From positions 107,746,830-107,810,829 of the forward strand of contig NC_041404.2 in NCBI RefSeq assembly GCF_900747795.2: DNA of 64,000 bases, read 5' to 3'. The stretch is from Erpetoichthys calabaricus. Lineage: Eukaryota; Chordata; Cladistia; Polypteriformes; Polypteridae. Shown piece by piece: positions 47,704 through 59,465 of the stretch (position 1 is the stretch's first letter; each line of letters opens with the position of its first letter). A program made the translations under genes and the position numbers. The notes under the pieces were generated by a model. It was not told where the DNA came from and ran no database searches. It saw only the letters and a program-made list of their open reading frames with translations.

Positions 47704-48114
47704 ATGTTTCCAGAGCCAGATCCAAACTGTGAACGCTGCAACCAAGCTCCTACCTCACTGGGTCACATATTTTGGGCATGCACCAAACTAACATCATTTT
47801 GGACCAAAATTTTTAAGTGCCTTTCAGACAGCCTTGGGGTCACAATTCCTCCTAACCCATTAACAGCCGTGTTCGGTGTTCTAGATGGACTTGAAGTGGA
47901 GAAGGACAAGCAAACGGTGATTTCATTCACTACACTTTTGGCATGCAGACTTATTTTGTTAAATTGGAAGAATCCTAACTCTCCTCTGATAAGTCAGTGG
48001 GAAACCGATGTTTTATATTATTTGAAATTGGAAAAAATCAAATTCTCAGTTAGAGGATCTGTACAGAATTTTTTTAAAACCTGGCAGGATCTAATCAATA
48101 TTATTTTAGAATAA
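47704..48114 (+). pseudogene. L1 ORF2 C-terminal domain
   Basis: 136 codons starting MFPEPDPNCERCNQAPTSL, with the cysteine-rich CERC ... GHIFWAC zinc-finger-like motif and LLACRLILLNWK, ending at a TAA before the 3' UTR. This is the region after the reverse transcriptase in fish L1 ORF2. Only about 90 bp separate it from the endonuclease frame, so roughly 2 kb of RT has been deleted. The frame is otherwise open. Confidence 0.75.
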
Positions 48115-48335
48115 GAGAAATAACTATTACCACATTTAATTCCCTTCTCCATTTTTTATTTACCTATATATATTTCTTCCTTTCTTTTGTTTATTGTTGC
48201 CTTATTAAAAAGCTCTAAGCAATTCTCCTTTGGCTAAGCTCTCCTTCTCGGGGGTGGGGTTTGATTTGTCTTCAAATTTTTTTTTGTTATAAATTGATCT
48301 ATTTGTATGGAATGATTACAATAAAATTAATAAAT

Positions 48336-48370
<35 letters not shown>

Positions 48371-48374
<4 letters not shown>

Positions 48375-49420
48375 CGTGCCCCATATCTGCTGCTTACAAA
48401 ATGAATGCTGGAGAAGTAAAATTATGCAAAATTGATTTAAAAAAGATTGTAGGTAGTCTTCTATATCATTTTCTTCTCCACTTTGTCACTGCATTCTATC
48501 CACTGGAGGAGACACTTATTTATACTGCTGGAGCTGAACCGAAAAATTGCGTACCCCTATCTGTTGCTTATGAAATGAACACTGGAGAGGTAAAATTGCA
48601 CCAGTTTTAACATGATTGTAGGAGGTCATTCACATCACTTTCTACTTCACTGTGCCACTCCATCCCATCCACTAAGGAGGGCACTCATTTCCAAGGCTGG
48701 AGTACAGCTATAGAAATGTGTGCCCCCTGCCTGCTGCTTGCATGATGAATACTGTAAATATAAGATTATCCAAAATTTATTTTTACATTTTGAAGGAAGT
48801 TTGCTATATCACTTTCATGTCTACTGTGCCTCTCTGTCCCATGCACTCGAGGGGACACTTATGTCCTCGGCTGGGCCTTTGCCATAAAAATGCGTGACCC
48901 ATGTCTTCTGTTTTCACTGGTCACCTAAAATGGATCAAAATGTATTTTAAAAGATTGCTGGAATTCTTCTACATCACTTTCAATTATACTGTGCCCCATT
49001 GTCCTATCCATTTGAGGGACACTCACACTGCTGCTTAAAAAATAAACACTAGACAACTAAAATTGTTCAAAATGTATTTGAACAACTTTATATCACTTTC
49101 ATGTCTACTGTGGCACTCTGTTACTTCCACTGGATATGGGCATTCATTTCTATAACTGGATAAAATCTGTGCAAATGCATGCCCTTATCTGCTGTTTTTA
49201 AAATGAACACTAAAATTGCAGAATTATCTAGTGTTTTTTTTTTAAAAGTTAACAGGCACTTTTTAGTATCACTTACTTTTTCATTGTGCCCCTCTGTTCT
49301 GTCAGGTATTCATTTCTATGCCTGAAGTTTGCCTTTAGGATTCTATTTCTGTTTTGAAAAGTCAACTTAAATAAAGCAAATGTACATTTTGGGGGTTTGT
49401 TTGCATTGCACCATATAATT
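48371..49420 (+). repeat. Tandem array, ~170-bp units (part 2)
   Basis: Continuation of the array after the LINE, about six further units (landmark near 48510, 48681, 48856, 49018, 49141, 49302). Units become more diverged toward the right edge. Confidence 0.8.
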
Positions 49421-49424
49421 AATT

Positions 49425-49666
49425 TCTGTGTGAATATATTTTTTTGACTTTTACTATCTCAAAATGGACAAGCAGGGCAACAAGTGATAAAGACATAAAG
49501 AGACAAAGGATTTTTAGAACTAAGTTCATGCCAGTGCTATTGGTGCACCTTCTGGAATTTATAAAACTGCTGATTGAATTGAATTTAGTTTTTTTAAGTT
49601 TGACTTGATCGTATGAAATGTTACATGCTTTAAATAAATTCAATAAAAGTTATTGAATATATATAT
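49425..49666 (+). repeat. Array-flanking block B, copy 1
   Basis: TTTCTGTGTGAATATATTTT and TTGACTTTTACTATCTCAAA recur in the same orientation at 53036-53195. Both copies sit directly after array units and end in AATAAA-rich text, suggesting one end of the element that carries the array. Confidence 0.65.
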
Positions 49667-49670
49667 ATAT

Positions 49671-50216
49671 TGTCACACACATGCGCTTAGGAGGCAGCCA
49701 ACAAGCCCAGAAGTGAGTGAAAGTTCATGAGACAAGGGAGTTGTATCGGGTATTAACACCCCTCTACTTTATTCGTCAGAATTCACGAAGAAAAACAATA
49801 AACCAACACACTCACCAAGTCTTCTGGATTCTCAACATGGCTCCTCTTCCAATTCATCATTTCTGCCTCTAACTCTCACAGATGACATCACTTTCCGGCT
49901 GCGCATTGACAACATCACTTCCTCACATGGCACTGCCGGTCGTGCCATGATGACATCACTTCCGGGCTCCTGTTGATGACGTCACTTCCGGCTGCACAGT
50001 TATAACGTCATTTTCACCAATACTTCCTTCTGGTTGCCATTTTGTATAGATACCACCTTTCACTGTCATGTATTATCAACTGTTATGCTTTTGATCACCA
50101 TTTTTGCAACTGTTTTCATTGAAGATCGCTGGACATTATACAGGGACAACTCCCCAACTCTTATTTTTGTCTCGAGTGAGATTAATTCTCTTACTATATG
50201 TAAATGTTGTTGAACA
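49671..50216 (+). mobile_element. Solo LTR with CRE/ETS-like motifs
   Basis: Starts TGTCACACACATGCGC and ends TGTTGTTGAACA, flanked by ATAT (49667-49670, 50217-50220). The left ATAT lies in an AT repeat, so the duplication is weak evidence. It carries TGACATCACTTTCCGG, TGACATCACTTCCGG and TGACGTCACTTCCGG between about 49883 and 49992, upstream of a TATA-like TTTGTATAGAT (about 50041). Same family as 13771-14138. Confidence 0.5.
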
Positions 50217-50389
50217 ATATTTAATGTAAAGTTCATGTTGTAGATAATTGATTTTATAATGTGTTACATAACCTTATAAACATATAGTTTAAATATCTAA
50301 ATTTAAAAACATGATGTATATAGTAAATTTACATGTTACAATTTATTTGTTATTAAGTAACTTTAAGATAATATGTACTGTATGTAAAG

Positions 50390-50690
50390 TAATGTGTCTC
50401 GCGAGAATGCACTTAGGGGTTATCAGGAGAACATGAGAAGGACCTGCCCCATGGACCGCAGGTGGGCGGATGTCTCTTGCGAGGCTCTGCCATGTTGTGT
50501 TAAAGGTTTCAAACTGAAACGTCTGAAGCTAAAACAGACAAAGTGATTTAAGGACCTCTTTTCATGACAAGTGGCCAACGAGTTCTCATGGCGTGGAGGC
50601 GTGATGGTGTGAGTAACAAGAGCCCAAGCAATAAACGCCCGTTTAAAAGAACCGACCTGTGTCTGTGTTGTTGTGAAGAGAGCTAAACTA
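50390..50690 (+). repeat. Possible LTR fragment
   Basis: GC-rich relative to its flanks, with an AATAAA signal (about 50630) near its right end. Borders are not defined. Other identities are possible. Confidence 0.25.
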
Positions 50691-50707
50691 TATATATACT
50701 GTATATG

Positions 50708-50742
<35 letters not shown>

Positions 50743-50750
50743 ATATAAAA
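50691..50750 (+). repeat. (TA)n microsatellite
   Basis: Long TATA run. A GATA-rich run (GATAGATAGA) lies further on at about 50938-50980. Confidence 0.9.
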
Positions 50751-50984
50751 CTGCTGATACTACTGGCCTGACCATTCTAATCAATAATTAAAATTAAAAC
50801 AGTATAATAAAAAAAACAGAGGCAACAATTTATGGGTTGCTTTTTGCCTATGGGTCCTTTAATTGAACTCTCGTTATACTAATGTGCATTTCATTTGATA
50901 GATTGCAACATCATTTGACAAAAAACAATATTTCAAGATAGATAGAGAGATAGATAGATAGATGGATAGATAGATAGTACAGAA

Positions 50985-51870
50985 AAGAATATTCTTAAAG
51001 TTGATAATTTGCATATATTCAAAGTGTCTTAGTGCACACTAGTATTGTAAGGGTTAAATTATAAAAACCTGAGCCTGCCTATTTTATTATTTTTATCTTT
51101 ATAGCTACAAACCACCAAAATCTTGCTGCTAAGCTTAAAAACTTCATTCAAGGACACTGTGTACTTTGAGAGGACTAAACAGGCAATTGTTTTAAGAAAT
51201 CCAGCCACTGAGACTTTAACCATGAGAGAAAAACAGATAGGTTGCTTGCTTTCACTTGCAGCGGCTAGGCCTTTTCTTTCATGCCTGATTGGACACTAAC
51301 ATAAGGTGAGGACAAGCCAAGGAAAGTGTGCTTTATAAGAAACAGCACCATTGTCTTAGAGATGCAGCTGCCTAGACCTTTAGCCTTGAGGGATGTGTGT
51401 GCAACAAGAGGCTATTCAATTGTGTGGCCCAGTGTCTTATGTGTTGGTTCGCCTAATTCCAACTTGTTGGTGAGTATCGATTGATAAACAGGTCTCAGAC
51501 ACCTGCACAGGGTAAGGAGTAATGTTGGAAAGTTTCAGTCAGATGATGGACATAGGGTCAGGTGATAGGCATTAGGTAATGGTGAAGACATGCCAAGTGA
51601 GCATGATGAGCAGGACAAAGCACTATTCTTATTAGGCTAGGAAATACTGGTGGAACTCATTGGTGACATGTCCAAGGCTACAAGGTGATTGGGAGTCAGA
51701 CGAGGATGAGTAATGGGTTTTATGATAAGAATTTTAATAAAAGTATGGTCCGCTCATTGCTGGGCGCTCAAGTCATCCGAACTGAGTCTGTATGTGCACC
51801 GTACAATGAAGCCTGATTCTGCTGCATGTCCTGAGACTCCGAGTGGCTTCTTTGGGTCTGCTTCAATGAT
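50985..51870. other. No gene recognised
   Basis: No coding frame of interest or known repeat seen. Confidence 0.35.
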
Positions 51871-51875
51871 AGATA

Positions 51876-52341
51876 GAGTGGTACCTCTGGTCACGACCGT
51901 AATTCATTCCAAAACTCTGGACGCCACCCGATTTGGTTGCAACCCGAATGTAATTTCCCCATAAGATTGTATGTAAATACAATTAATCTGTACCAGACCG
52001 TACAAACTGTATGTAAATATATATTTTTAAGCACAAAAATAGTTAATAATACCATAGAATGCACAGTGTAATAGTAAACTGAATGTAAAAACATTGAATA
52101 ACACTGAGAAAACCATGAACAACAGAGAAAACTAACATTGTAAGAGTTCATGCTAGATCCTTATGAACCACTCGCTGTATACGCAAACAAAAAAAAATGG
52201 GAAACAGAGAATGAGAAATCATTGGCGCGTACGAATGCACGTAGGGAAACTGGCCACCAGTGTTTTTGTTCGCCACCAGAGCGTGTGGTCATAACCTGAT
52301 TTGTACGTGTTTGGAAACGTTCGTGACCAGAGGTTCTACTG
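51876..52341 (+). mobile_element. Pogo/Tigger-like MITE
   Basis: 466 bp between TA dinucleotides (51874-51875, 52342-52343). Terminal repeats are GTGGTACCTCTGGTCACGAC and the mirror of CAGTAGAACCTCTGGTCACG. No transposase frame is present. CpG decay suggests moderate age. Confidence 0.7.
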
Positions 52342-52489
52342 TAAATATATAGATAGATAGATGGATAACACTGTGTTTGTCTCCAAAGGGGAATGTTGCT
52401 TTATGATAGAGGCTCAATGAATATATAAACAAATAAATATTATACAGTGAAAAACAACAACTAATCAAATAACAATTTTAGCAGTCTAG

Positions 52490-52615
52490 TGTTTATTTTG
52501 TACACAGCCATCATGAGGCATTCATTTCTACAACAAAGGCTCAGTTGTGGAAATGAGAGTCCCTTCGAGTGGAGAGGACAATGGGGCACAGTAGACTAGA
52601 AAGTAATGTACAAGA
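52490..52615 (-). repeat. ~170-bp array unit, inverted
   Basis: GTCTAGTGTTTATTTTGT and GTGGAAATGAGAGTCCC are the reverse complement of the array landmarks, so this unit points the opposite way to 43290-49420. Confidence 0.7.
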
Positions 52616-52617
52616 AT

Positions 52618-52780
52618 TTCAGTCAGTCAGTCCCCAACCCGCTATATCCTAACACAGGGTCACTGGGGTCTGCTGGAGCCAATCCCAGCCCACACAGGGT
52701 GCAAGGCACGAACAAATACCAGGGCAGGGCGCCAGCCCACCGAAGGGCACACACTAGGGACAATTTAGGATCACCAATGC
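52618..52780 (-). mobile_element. V-SINE 3' fragment
   Basis: ACACAGGGTCACTGGGGTC, GAGCCAATCCCAGCCCACAC and GGGCGCCAGCCCACC match the V-SINE at 19580 on the minus strand. It has an AGTC-type tail near 52620. The tRNA head is missing, and the insertion sits inside the array. Confidence 0.8.
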
Positions 52781-52784
52781 AGCT

Positions 52785-53195
52785 GGTGCAGAGCTGTAGA
52801 ATTACATGCCTTCTGACTGCTCCTTACAAAATAAACACTAGACAGATATATGATTGTTCAAAATGCATTTTAAAAGATTTGTGAAAGTCTTCAATATCAC
52901 TTTCATGTCTGCTGCTCCCCTCTGTCTCTTCCACTGGAGGGGACACTCATTTCCGCGGCTGAAACAGAGCCATAGACTTGTGTGTCTGCTGCTTTCAAAA
53001 TGAACACTGGATAAGTAACATTGTCCAAAATCCATATTATTCATTTCTGTGTGAATATATTTTTTTGACTTTTACTATCTCAAAATGTAGGGGGGGGGGG
53101 GGGTTAATTTGTTTCAAATCAGTTTTGTTAAACTTGACTTGCTTATATGGAATGTTTTTTGATTTTAATAAAATAAAATATAAAAAAAGAAGAAG
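52785..53195 (+). repeat. Array units followed by block B, copy 2
   Basis: 52785-53035 are two array units in plus orientation. 53036-53195 matches block B at 49425-49666, with a (G)n run at 53090-53103. Confidence 0.65.
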
Positions 53196-53549
53196 AAGAC
53201 TTAATACAACAAGTTTAAATCGATTTGGTACAATTTTAGCTGTCTAGTGTTTATTTTGTAAGGAGCAGTCAGAAGGCATGCAATTCTACAGCTCTGCTCC
53301 AGCTGTGGAAATGAATGTCCCCTCCAGTGGATGGAATGGAGGAGCACATTAAATATGAAATTGATATAGAAGACATTCTACAATCTCTTAAAATAAATTT
53401 TGAACAATTTTAGCCCTCATTTTGCAAGCAGAAGACAGGGGGCACACATTTCTACAACAAAGGCCAAGGGATGAAGGGACACAATAGATATGACAGTGCT
53501 ATAGAAGTCTGCCTGATAGTATGCATAATTTTAATTACCCACTGTTCAT
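53196..53549 (-). repeat. Array units, inverted
   Basis: Two units in minus orientation with GTGGAAATGAATGTCCCCTC and ATTCTACAATCTCTTAAAAT. They join block B copy 2 to the right outer arm. Confidence 0.7.
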
Positions 53550-54135
53550 TTTACCAAGGAGCACAGTGGATAAGGAATGCTATAGATTGCTTCTTGCAAG
53601 AATTTAAAATACATTTAATCAGTTTTAATCTCCCATGAACAACTGTGCACGTAATATACGGGAAAACTGAGTTTTATAGCATAATGTCATCTTCTGTGAA
53701 AATAAGATCCCTCCACAATTTATAGGGATGAAGGGGTGGTTATGACAGGTAAGGGATTTTGTTTTATTTGATAGAACGTATTTCATTCAAATGGTTTTAA
53801 TCATTCATATGGAAGAGGTGAAATTTGAGTTTAACAACAATGCATTGGATTTTTTCCCCCTCTTATTATCCCCAGGAAAAAAATTACCTGTGTAAGTGTT
53901 TAAGAGGAAGTGATCACGCATAGCATGTATTACTACATTTATTTTAAAGATATGTCTTTTAAATGTCTTTGTATAGAGATATTTGGTATTAAGTAATGAA
54001 TTCTTCTTATTATTGATATTTTACAAAATATTATTTTCTATTTTTAGCTGTTGATGAGCTCCTGTTGAAGAATTTATTGTTATCAGAACATACACAACGC
54101 ATGCCAAAATGACTGAAAATATAACTAACAACTAG
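53550..54135 (-). repeat. Large inverted repeat, right outer arm
   Basis: Reverse-complement partner of 41610-43290 without the Helitron. Similarity fades at about 54135. No clear target duplication is seen. Confidence 0.8.
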
Positions 54136-54355
54136 CATTTTTTGATACAATTTTATCAAAGGTTACTGTCCGTCGTCAATCACAGAGCACAACGGTAACT
54201 TATAATATACCAGCAATCTTAGAACACAGACTTCATGATAATGTTGTGAGAGAGGCTGCATTTGCATGTTAGTTGACAGACAGAATGGCATTTTGTACGG
54301 CGCATGCATTAAATCAAAAGAGAAACGGCACACAAAGATGTGTGAACATGAGAAG

Positions 54356-54888
54356 TGTGATGGGCGGCCACGGCCACTACCTGGCCAGGATGCCAACAGA
54401 GTGGAAGAACCAGGGAATAGGGCATTATTGGGGCAATACCTCCCCAAGGACACTAGAGGGCAGCCCTCCTGGGAGGATGTGGCACCACAGATTCCCACAG
54501 GGCATGTCGGGAGCTGGAGTTTGGTGACGCCCTGTTGGGTTCTGTGGGGGCCGCCAGGGGGAGCTGCAGAACTCTATAGAGGACCTCCAGCACACCTGGG
54601 AGTGATTCCAGGTAATACTGATGAGCCATCTAGAACACTCCCAGAACTTGAATAAGAGGAGCCGCTTCACTCCATTGAAGAGCCAGAGTCGGGAGGAAGA
54701 AGACAAAGCCTGAGGAGGAGTGGAGGCAGATGGACTGGCGGCAAGAAGGTACTGTATATAGATGTGTTGTGGTGTTGGTCATATGTGTACGTTTTGCTGT
54801 AAATAAATACGGGTGTTGAGTTAAACCTGTGCCCTGCCTGTGTGTGTCTGGGTTAGGGTGGCTGTATGCCCCCTGGTGGCTTGTTACA
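54356..54888 (+). mobile_element. Solo LTR (ERV-like)
   Basis: 533 bp, TGTGATGGGCGGCCACGG to GGCTTGTTACA, flanked by a perfect 4-bp GAAG duplication (54352-54355, 54889-54892). It has a TATA-like CTCTATAGAG (about 54573) and AATAAA (about 54803). Same family as 2596-3164. Open frames inside it (54266-54655) are not genes. Confidence 0.65.
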
Positions 54889-54892
54889 GAAG

Positions 54893-56390
54893 AAAGTGAG
54901 GAGGTGGACTTGACAGATATGGGTCAGTCTTCAAAAAAATGACCTAATTTTGAATCTGTCTGTAAATCCATAAAGATGTCAAAAAAATTCTATAGTGGCA
55001 TCATGCATAGAAAATATGTATTTTTGGGAGAAATGATAATGTACAAGCATAGTCAGAATACTTTGTATCCATTCAGTTCTAGGCACATGCCTGCACCGTT
55101 TTAAGTCATGTGTATCCATTAATACGAACATGAACTACAAAATCCATTACTCAAAACCATCAGAATGAACCAAAGACAAGTTTATACTACACTCATTTTA
55201 AAAACTGGGCAAACATGATGACTTACTCAAGCGAGAGAGAAAAAAACAGCAAAGAAACACAACAAAAGACTCAGGTATATAAAAAGTGATATAAAAAGTG
55301 ATTAGTAAGGCTGAAATGTTTCCATGGATGACTATAAACAACAACAAGGATGCCCACTTTGGAGGTCAAGGGCTTGGGGACCCCCAAAACAGCCATTGCA
55401 GTCTGGGTCTGCTGGTCTGGCCTACCACTCTCTGCAATGACCTTTGCAGTATCTATATTTGGGCTGGTGCTGCTTTCATCACCAGTAGCCAAGGGAGATT
55501 ATAGCTCATTTTTTGAATATGGGCATTTACTGTATGTAACTCAAATCGTGGTGCTTATCCTGGGTGATGACCAAGGCAGTATGAATTCCATTTCTAGGTA
55601 TCATCAGTTTTCATTTATTATCTCTGTCAGAGTGGGTAGTGGTCTGCCTTTAGTCTGGCCCCTTCCCCATGACCTTACCTGCATGAGTGATCCTATTAGA
55701 AGTATAAGGATCATAAGGACTCGCAAGTCCCCCCCCTACCATAACAAGATGGTAGGCTTATGGGGATTATTATTATTACTATTATAAAACTTGAAATATC
55801 AGAAAGGTGTTTTCATTATATGCTTCCTATCCATTATCAGATTTGCTAATCCAGAATGGGGTCCAGAGTCCATCCTGGAAGCATCTGGTACAATGCCAAA
55901 ACCAACCCCAGGACAAGCTATTCTGACATAACAAAATATTTTGTCAACATAATCTTTTTTTGCAGAACAGTTTATGATTCTCTTCTAATACCATACTTCT
56001 ATAATCGGTTTCATGCACCCTATGTGTTTAAACAAGAAGTCATTTACTTTGATTAACTTGCCATTTATTCACATTTTTAATATTCTGGGAGGACTCATGA
56101 TTTCCATTCTTTACGTTGCATTTATCTTAGGTGTGTACTTATCAGCCATCACAGAGTAACCAGGCTAAGGGGTAGAAGACCATGTCTTCTCTGTCCATTC
56201 ATTCTAGGCAAAACTGCAGGACAGTTAATAACTCAGAATTAAAACTGTCAGACTTTGTTCCTTCGAAACAAATCTCTCATGTTCTACACGAAAGTCATGA
56301 TGCCCATCTCTTCCCCTAGTGTAGCTCACATTTTCCTAGGGCTTTATATAAGAATTGCTTACATGGTAACAGGCATTTATTTCTCATGGC
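54893..56390. other. No gene recognised
   Basis: The frame at 55350-55787 (145 codons) has hydrophobic stretches but no recognisable domain, and I do not call it. This stretch is repeat-poor compared with the rest and lies upstream of the candidate lhb promoter. Confidence 0.35.
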
Positions 56391-56394
56391 CACC

Positions 56395-56536
56395 GTCCCC
56401 CTCATGTTCCTTCCATGACGTGCAGATCACAGTGACTCAAATGCCAAGGTTTATGACTGCAGCATGGCAAGAAGGCAGCTAGGAGACAGAATGTGCCAGC
56501 TACTCTGCATATAAGAGTCTGGTACCCGGAGCGCAG
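56395..56536 (+). promoter_or_regulatory. lhb: Candidate lhb promoter
   Basis: TATAAG at 56510-56515 lies about 30 bp before a likely start near 56540. Upstream are GCCAAGGTTT (56441 region, similar to the SF-1 site YCAAGGYCR), ATGACGTGCAG (CRE half-site-like, about 56415) and a CCGTCCCCCTC GC-box/Egr-like stretch (about 56393). SF-1, Egr-1 and cAMP-responsive factors are the known regulators of LH-beta genes. The motifs are imperfect, so this is an inference from position and splice signals. Confidence 0.4.
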
Positions 56537-56594
56537 GTCCATGACTTGCCTGTGTGTTCTTGCCTGCTGAGCTCCAGGGAACACTGAATGTCAG
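56537..56594 (+). other. lhb: Candidate lhb 5' non-coding exon 1
   Basis: The stretch ends GAATGTCAG|GTAAGA, a strong splice donor at 56594/56595. With the acceptor at 60635 it would give an intron of about 4.04 kb and a short 5' UTR, as in many glycoprotein hormone beta genes where the ATG sits at the start of exon 2. Splicing would create a tiny upstream frame ATG TCA G|GA TGA whose stop overlaps the true start codon. RNA evidence is needed to confirm the exon. Confidence 0.4.
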
Positions 56595-57904
56595 GTAAGA
56601 TATTCAAATGTCAGGGATAACGCTACTTATAGCACAACAGATTTAGGGTGATGCAAAGAGGCCTGAGCAAGTGGCACAGAAGGATACAAGGAAACTCAAT
56701 GGTTTTGAGAAGAGAATGTCAGAGCAGGGTCAAAGGTGTTTTAGAAGAGGGTGGAATAGAAAGGATGAATGTGAAAGGGCTTGGTAATGCATATCAGAAC
56801 CACATAAGATTGGGCAGCAGTGCACATTCCAAGATAGAGAACAATTACCAGTATCTGTTTTTTATTGTTTTATAAAGAACAAATCAATTTTTTTTTATCT
56901 ATTCTAGACCAATGAGAAAGACTAACTAGTGACACTGCCTTTTTTATCTTCTGGTTAGCATACATGAATGCAGACTGGATAATAGCCTGGGTCTCCCAAG
57001 AAAGGAGACAGGGCAATGGACACTGCTTCTGGGCTTGATGTAAGATGTGGCTTCTTTGAAAATCTGGTCAATCGCAAGTCACATCATCTTTTTTCTAGAC
57101 TATCTAAATAAAAAATTTCAGGAAATATGTTTTCCATTTCTTTTCTGTCATCCTTCTAAACAGGTTTAATATTTTTGGAGCAGAACAAGTCTCTACCTCC
57201 ATATGCATAGTTTAGCCCAATGCAAAAAGAGGATCGGAATACTCGTATGTATACAAGGTTCACTATTAAAGCTTATCAACAGAAAATCTGAAGCACTGTG
57301 GACGCGTCCTTCCTTTAGACTCACGGCAGCAAACAAAGACCCTTTAACTTAATTTAGTCGAGCTTTAATGCTGATGGTGCAGCAAACACTCCAAGGTGAA
57401 CATAGCATTGCACAGCTAATCTAGGATATCACTCCATACTCACCTTTGCGTGGCATCAATTCCTATGCATATTCAGCATTTAAAACATTTTTTTCATTTA
57501 CACTTGCACCTATATTGCAAACAATTTTTTTACAGTGTATTTGATGTAACGTGGTGAAATATTGATGCTATCTGTGCATCTGTTAAGTACGTCTGAAAAG
57601 AGACATTTGTTCCAATTTTGTTGAGTGCAGGGCACAGCGCAGGTGGTGAGAGGAAGTCAGCAGAACTGAAGATAAATAATCAATGTTGTGACAGCTGAAA
57701 GTAAAAAGTAATCCAATTTCCTTAGCAAGAAAGAATTAAGATGTAAAAAGGATTTCTAATGCAGTTCATAGCTATCGTAATGGGGGAACATTAGCTCTAT
57801 TAGGCGTGTGAGGGGATAAGTGTAAATTGAAAAGGAAATGTATTTTAAGCATGGCATAGATAAGGGCACTGAATTTCAAAGAAAGCAAGCAAAACAGGGA
57901 AGTC

Positions 57905-58680
57905 AGTCTTTATTTACTATTTTGTAAAAATCAGAATAGGATTCAGGGAGTAGATGTGATTGAACCTTCAGGATATAATGACCATAATATAATACATTTG
58001 ACAGTGAAAAGATTGATCAGGTGCAGCTAAGTCTAAAAGAGATAAACTGGGATGTGCTTTTCAGTGTGAAGACAGCTGAAAAGACCAGAAGTGGCTTTAA
58101 AAGAATTTAACACAGCGGGACAAACTTTATCCCAAAATTGTAAATCAGTAAGGAATTAAACAGAATTCTAATGTAAATAAAAAAGGAACAGAAAACGATA
58201 CTGCAAGGGAAAAACAAAATGCATAAAGTGTGCAAGGCACATAACTCCAGAGCGAACAATAGGGCTTATGAGAACAATAATTTAAAAGGATATTAGAAAA
58301 GCTAAAAGACACTTTGAGAAATATTGCAGAAAAGGCAAATCTTTGCCAAAAGAGATTTTTTCAGTACTTCAGAAATAAAAGAACAGAGAGGTGTTGAGGT
58401 GCACTTGAAAGTTTAGTGCTAACTAAATTATACAATGAAATAGAAAATGCTTCGAACTTTCATTTTACTGAAGTTTATACCTATGAAGAATTCAATAACC
58501 TTCCAAAAGTAACAGGGACTACTAAGGAGGTGCTTTGTGATTTGAAAATGTTACAGGGAAAAAAGTGCTGCTTAGATTAAGTGAGCTCAAAACTAATTAG
58601 TCACCAGGACCAGACAACATTTGTTCTAAAGTTTAAGGGGTGGGCACATATTTAAACGATTGAATCTTATCTTTCCAAAA
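57905..58680 (+). mobile_element. CR1/L2-type LINE, outer copy part 1
   Basis: Decayed ORF2 text: EPSGYNDHNIIHLTVKRL-like endonuclease end (about 57960-58020), the endonuclease-RT linker, and SPGPDNICSKV (about 58600), the start of the RT fingers. Same family as the LINE at 5230-10290. Many stops. The sequence continues after an inserted LINE piece. Confidence 0.6.
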
Positions 58681-58689
58681 TAACCATTC

Positions 58690-59465
58690 ATAAATCATGC
58701 ATAAGCAATTTGGAAGGCAGTAATTTGGACACGCTTCAGAACTGTGCAAACACTTGATAAATACAGTTAAAGTAGAAACATGTATTAAATTTCCTACATG
58801 TGGGCAAAAGGAACACTATAACTAGTGTTTATTTATTTAACAATAAATACAAGATAGGAGACACTGTCACACAGGAAGCAACCTCTGAAAAGCATTTAGG
58901 GGTTTATGTTGCCACAACATTTTCATCGACTAAGCAATGTACAGAAGCAATTAAAAAAACTTTACAGTTAAATCATAACACGAATATAAGTCAAACTATA
59001 TAAGGTACTAGTAAGACCGCATCTGCAGTACTGTGTGCAGTTCTGGTCACCACAGTATAAGACATAGCAGCAGTCGAAGCTGTGCAGAGAAGACACGTTG
59101 TACTCTGACAGACTCACAGAATTAAACATGTTTAGTTTCAGGCAGGGGGGACAATGTGGGAACCTAATCCAGGTATTTAAAATCCTCAAAGGCATTGATA
59201 AAGTAGATCCAGCAACATTCTTTCAGTTAAAGGATGAATCATGTGCTTGAGGACATCAATGGAAATTAAGTGTATTTAAGACTGAAATAAGGAAGCACTT
59301 ATGTACACAGAGTTATGGGAACCTGGAAGAACCTCCCGAGACAAGTAGTTGTAGCAGAAAAAAAACCTTTAAAAAGAATCTGGACAAGATATTGGGACAG
59401 CTTAGCTATTAGCTAAAAAACAGGTTTGATGGACTGAATGGTCTCCTCTTGTATGTCAGATTTCT
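58690..59465 (+). mobile_element. CR1/L2-type LINE 3' fragment, nested
   Basis: 58800-59003 reads VTQEATSEKHLGVYVATTFSS, then LVRPHLQYCVQFWSP-like and IQVFKILKGIDKVD text, the end of ORF2. The 3' UTR follows (GACTGAATGGTCTCCTCTTG, about 59432-59451), closing with a TTCTTATGCTCTTA tail. Its 3' end differs from the surrounding copy, so it is a second family inserted into it. Confidence 0.6.

Larger units (their letters stand above)
44595..48370 (+). mobile_element. L1-clade LINE, RT-deleted, poly(A) tail
   Basis: The insertion splits one unit of the tandem array. AATCACATGCCCC at the left edge (44581-44593) recurs as AATCACGTGCCCC after the tail (48370-48382), a target duplication of about 13 bp. 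The copy has a 5' UTR, ORF1, the ORF2 endonuclease, the ORF2 C-terminus and an (A)n tail, but no reverse transcriptase. The full 5' end with an internal deletion is unusual. Confidence 0.85.

Noticed and set aside
54266-54655. 129-codon open frame
   Set aside because: Mostly inside the solo LTR; no protein similarity.
55350-55787. 145-codon open frame with hydrophobic stretches
   Set aside because: No recognisable domain, no splice or promoter context; could be chance in a moderately GC-rich stretch.
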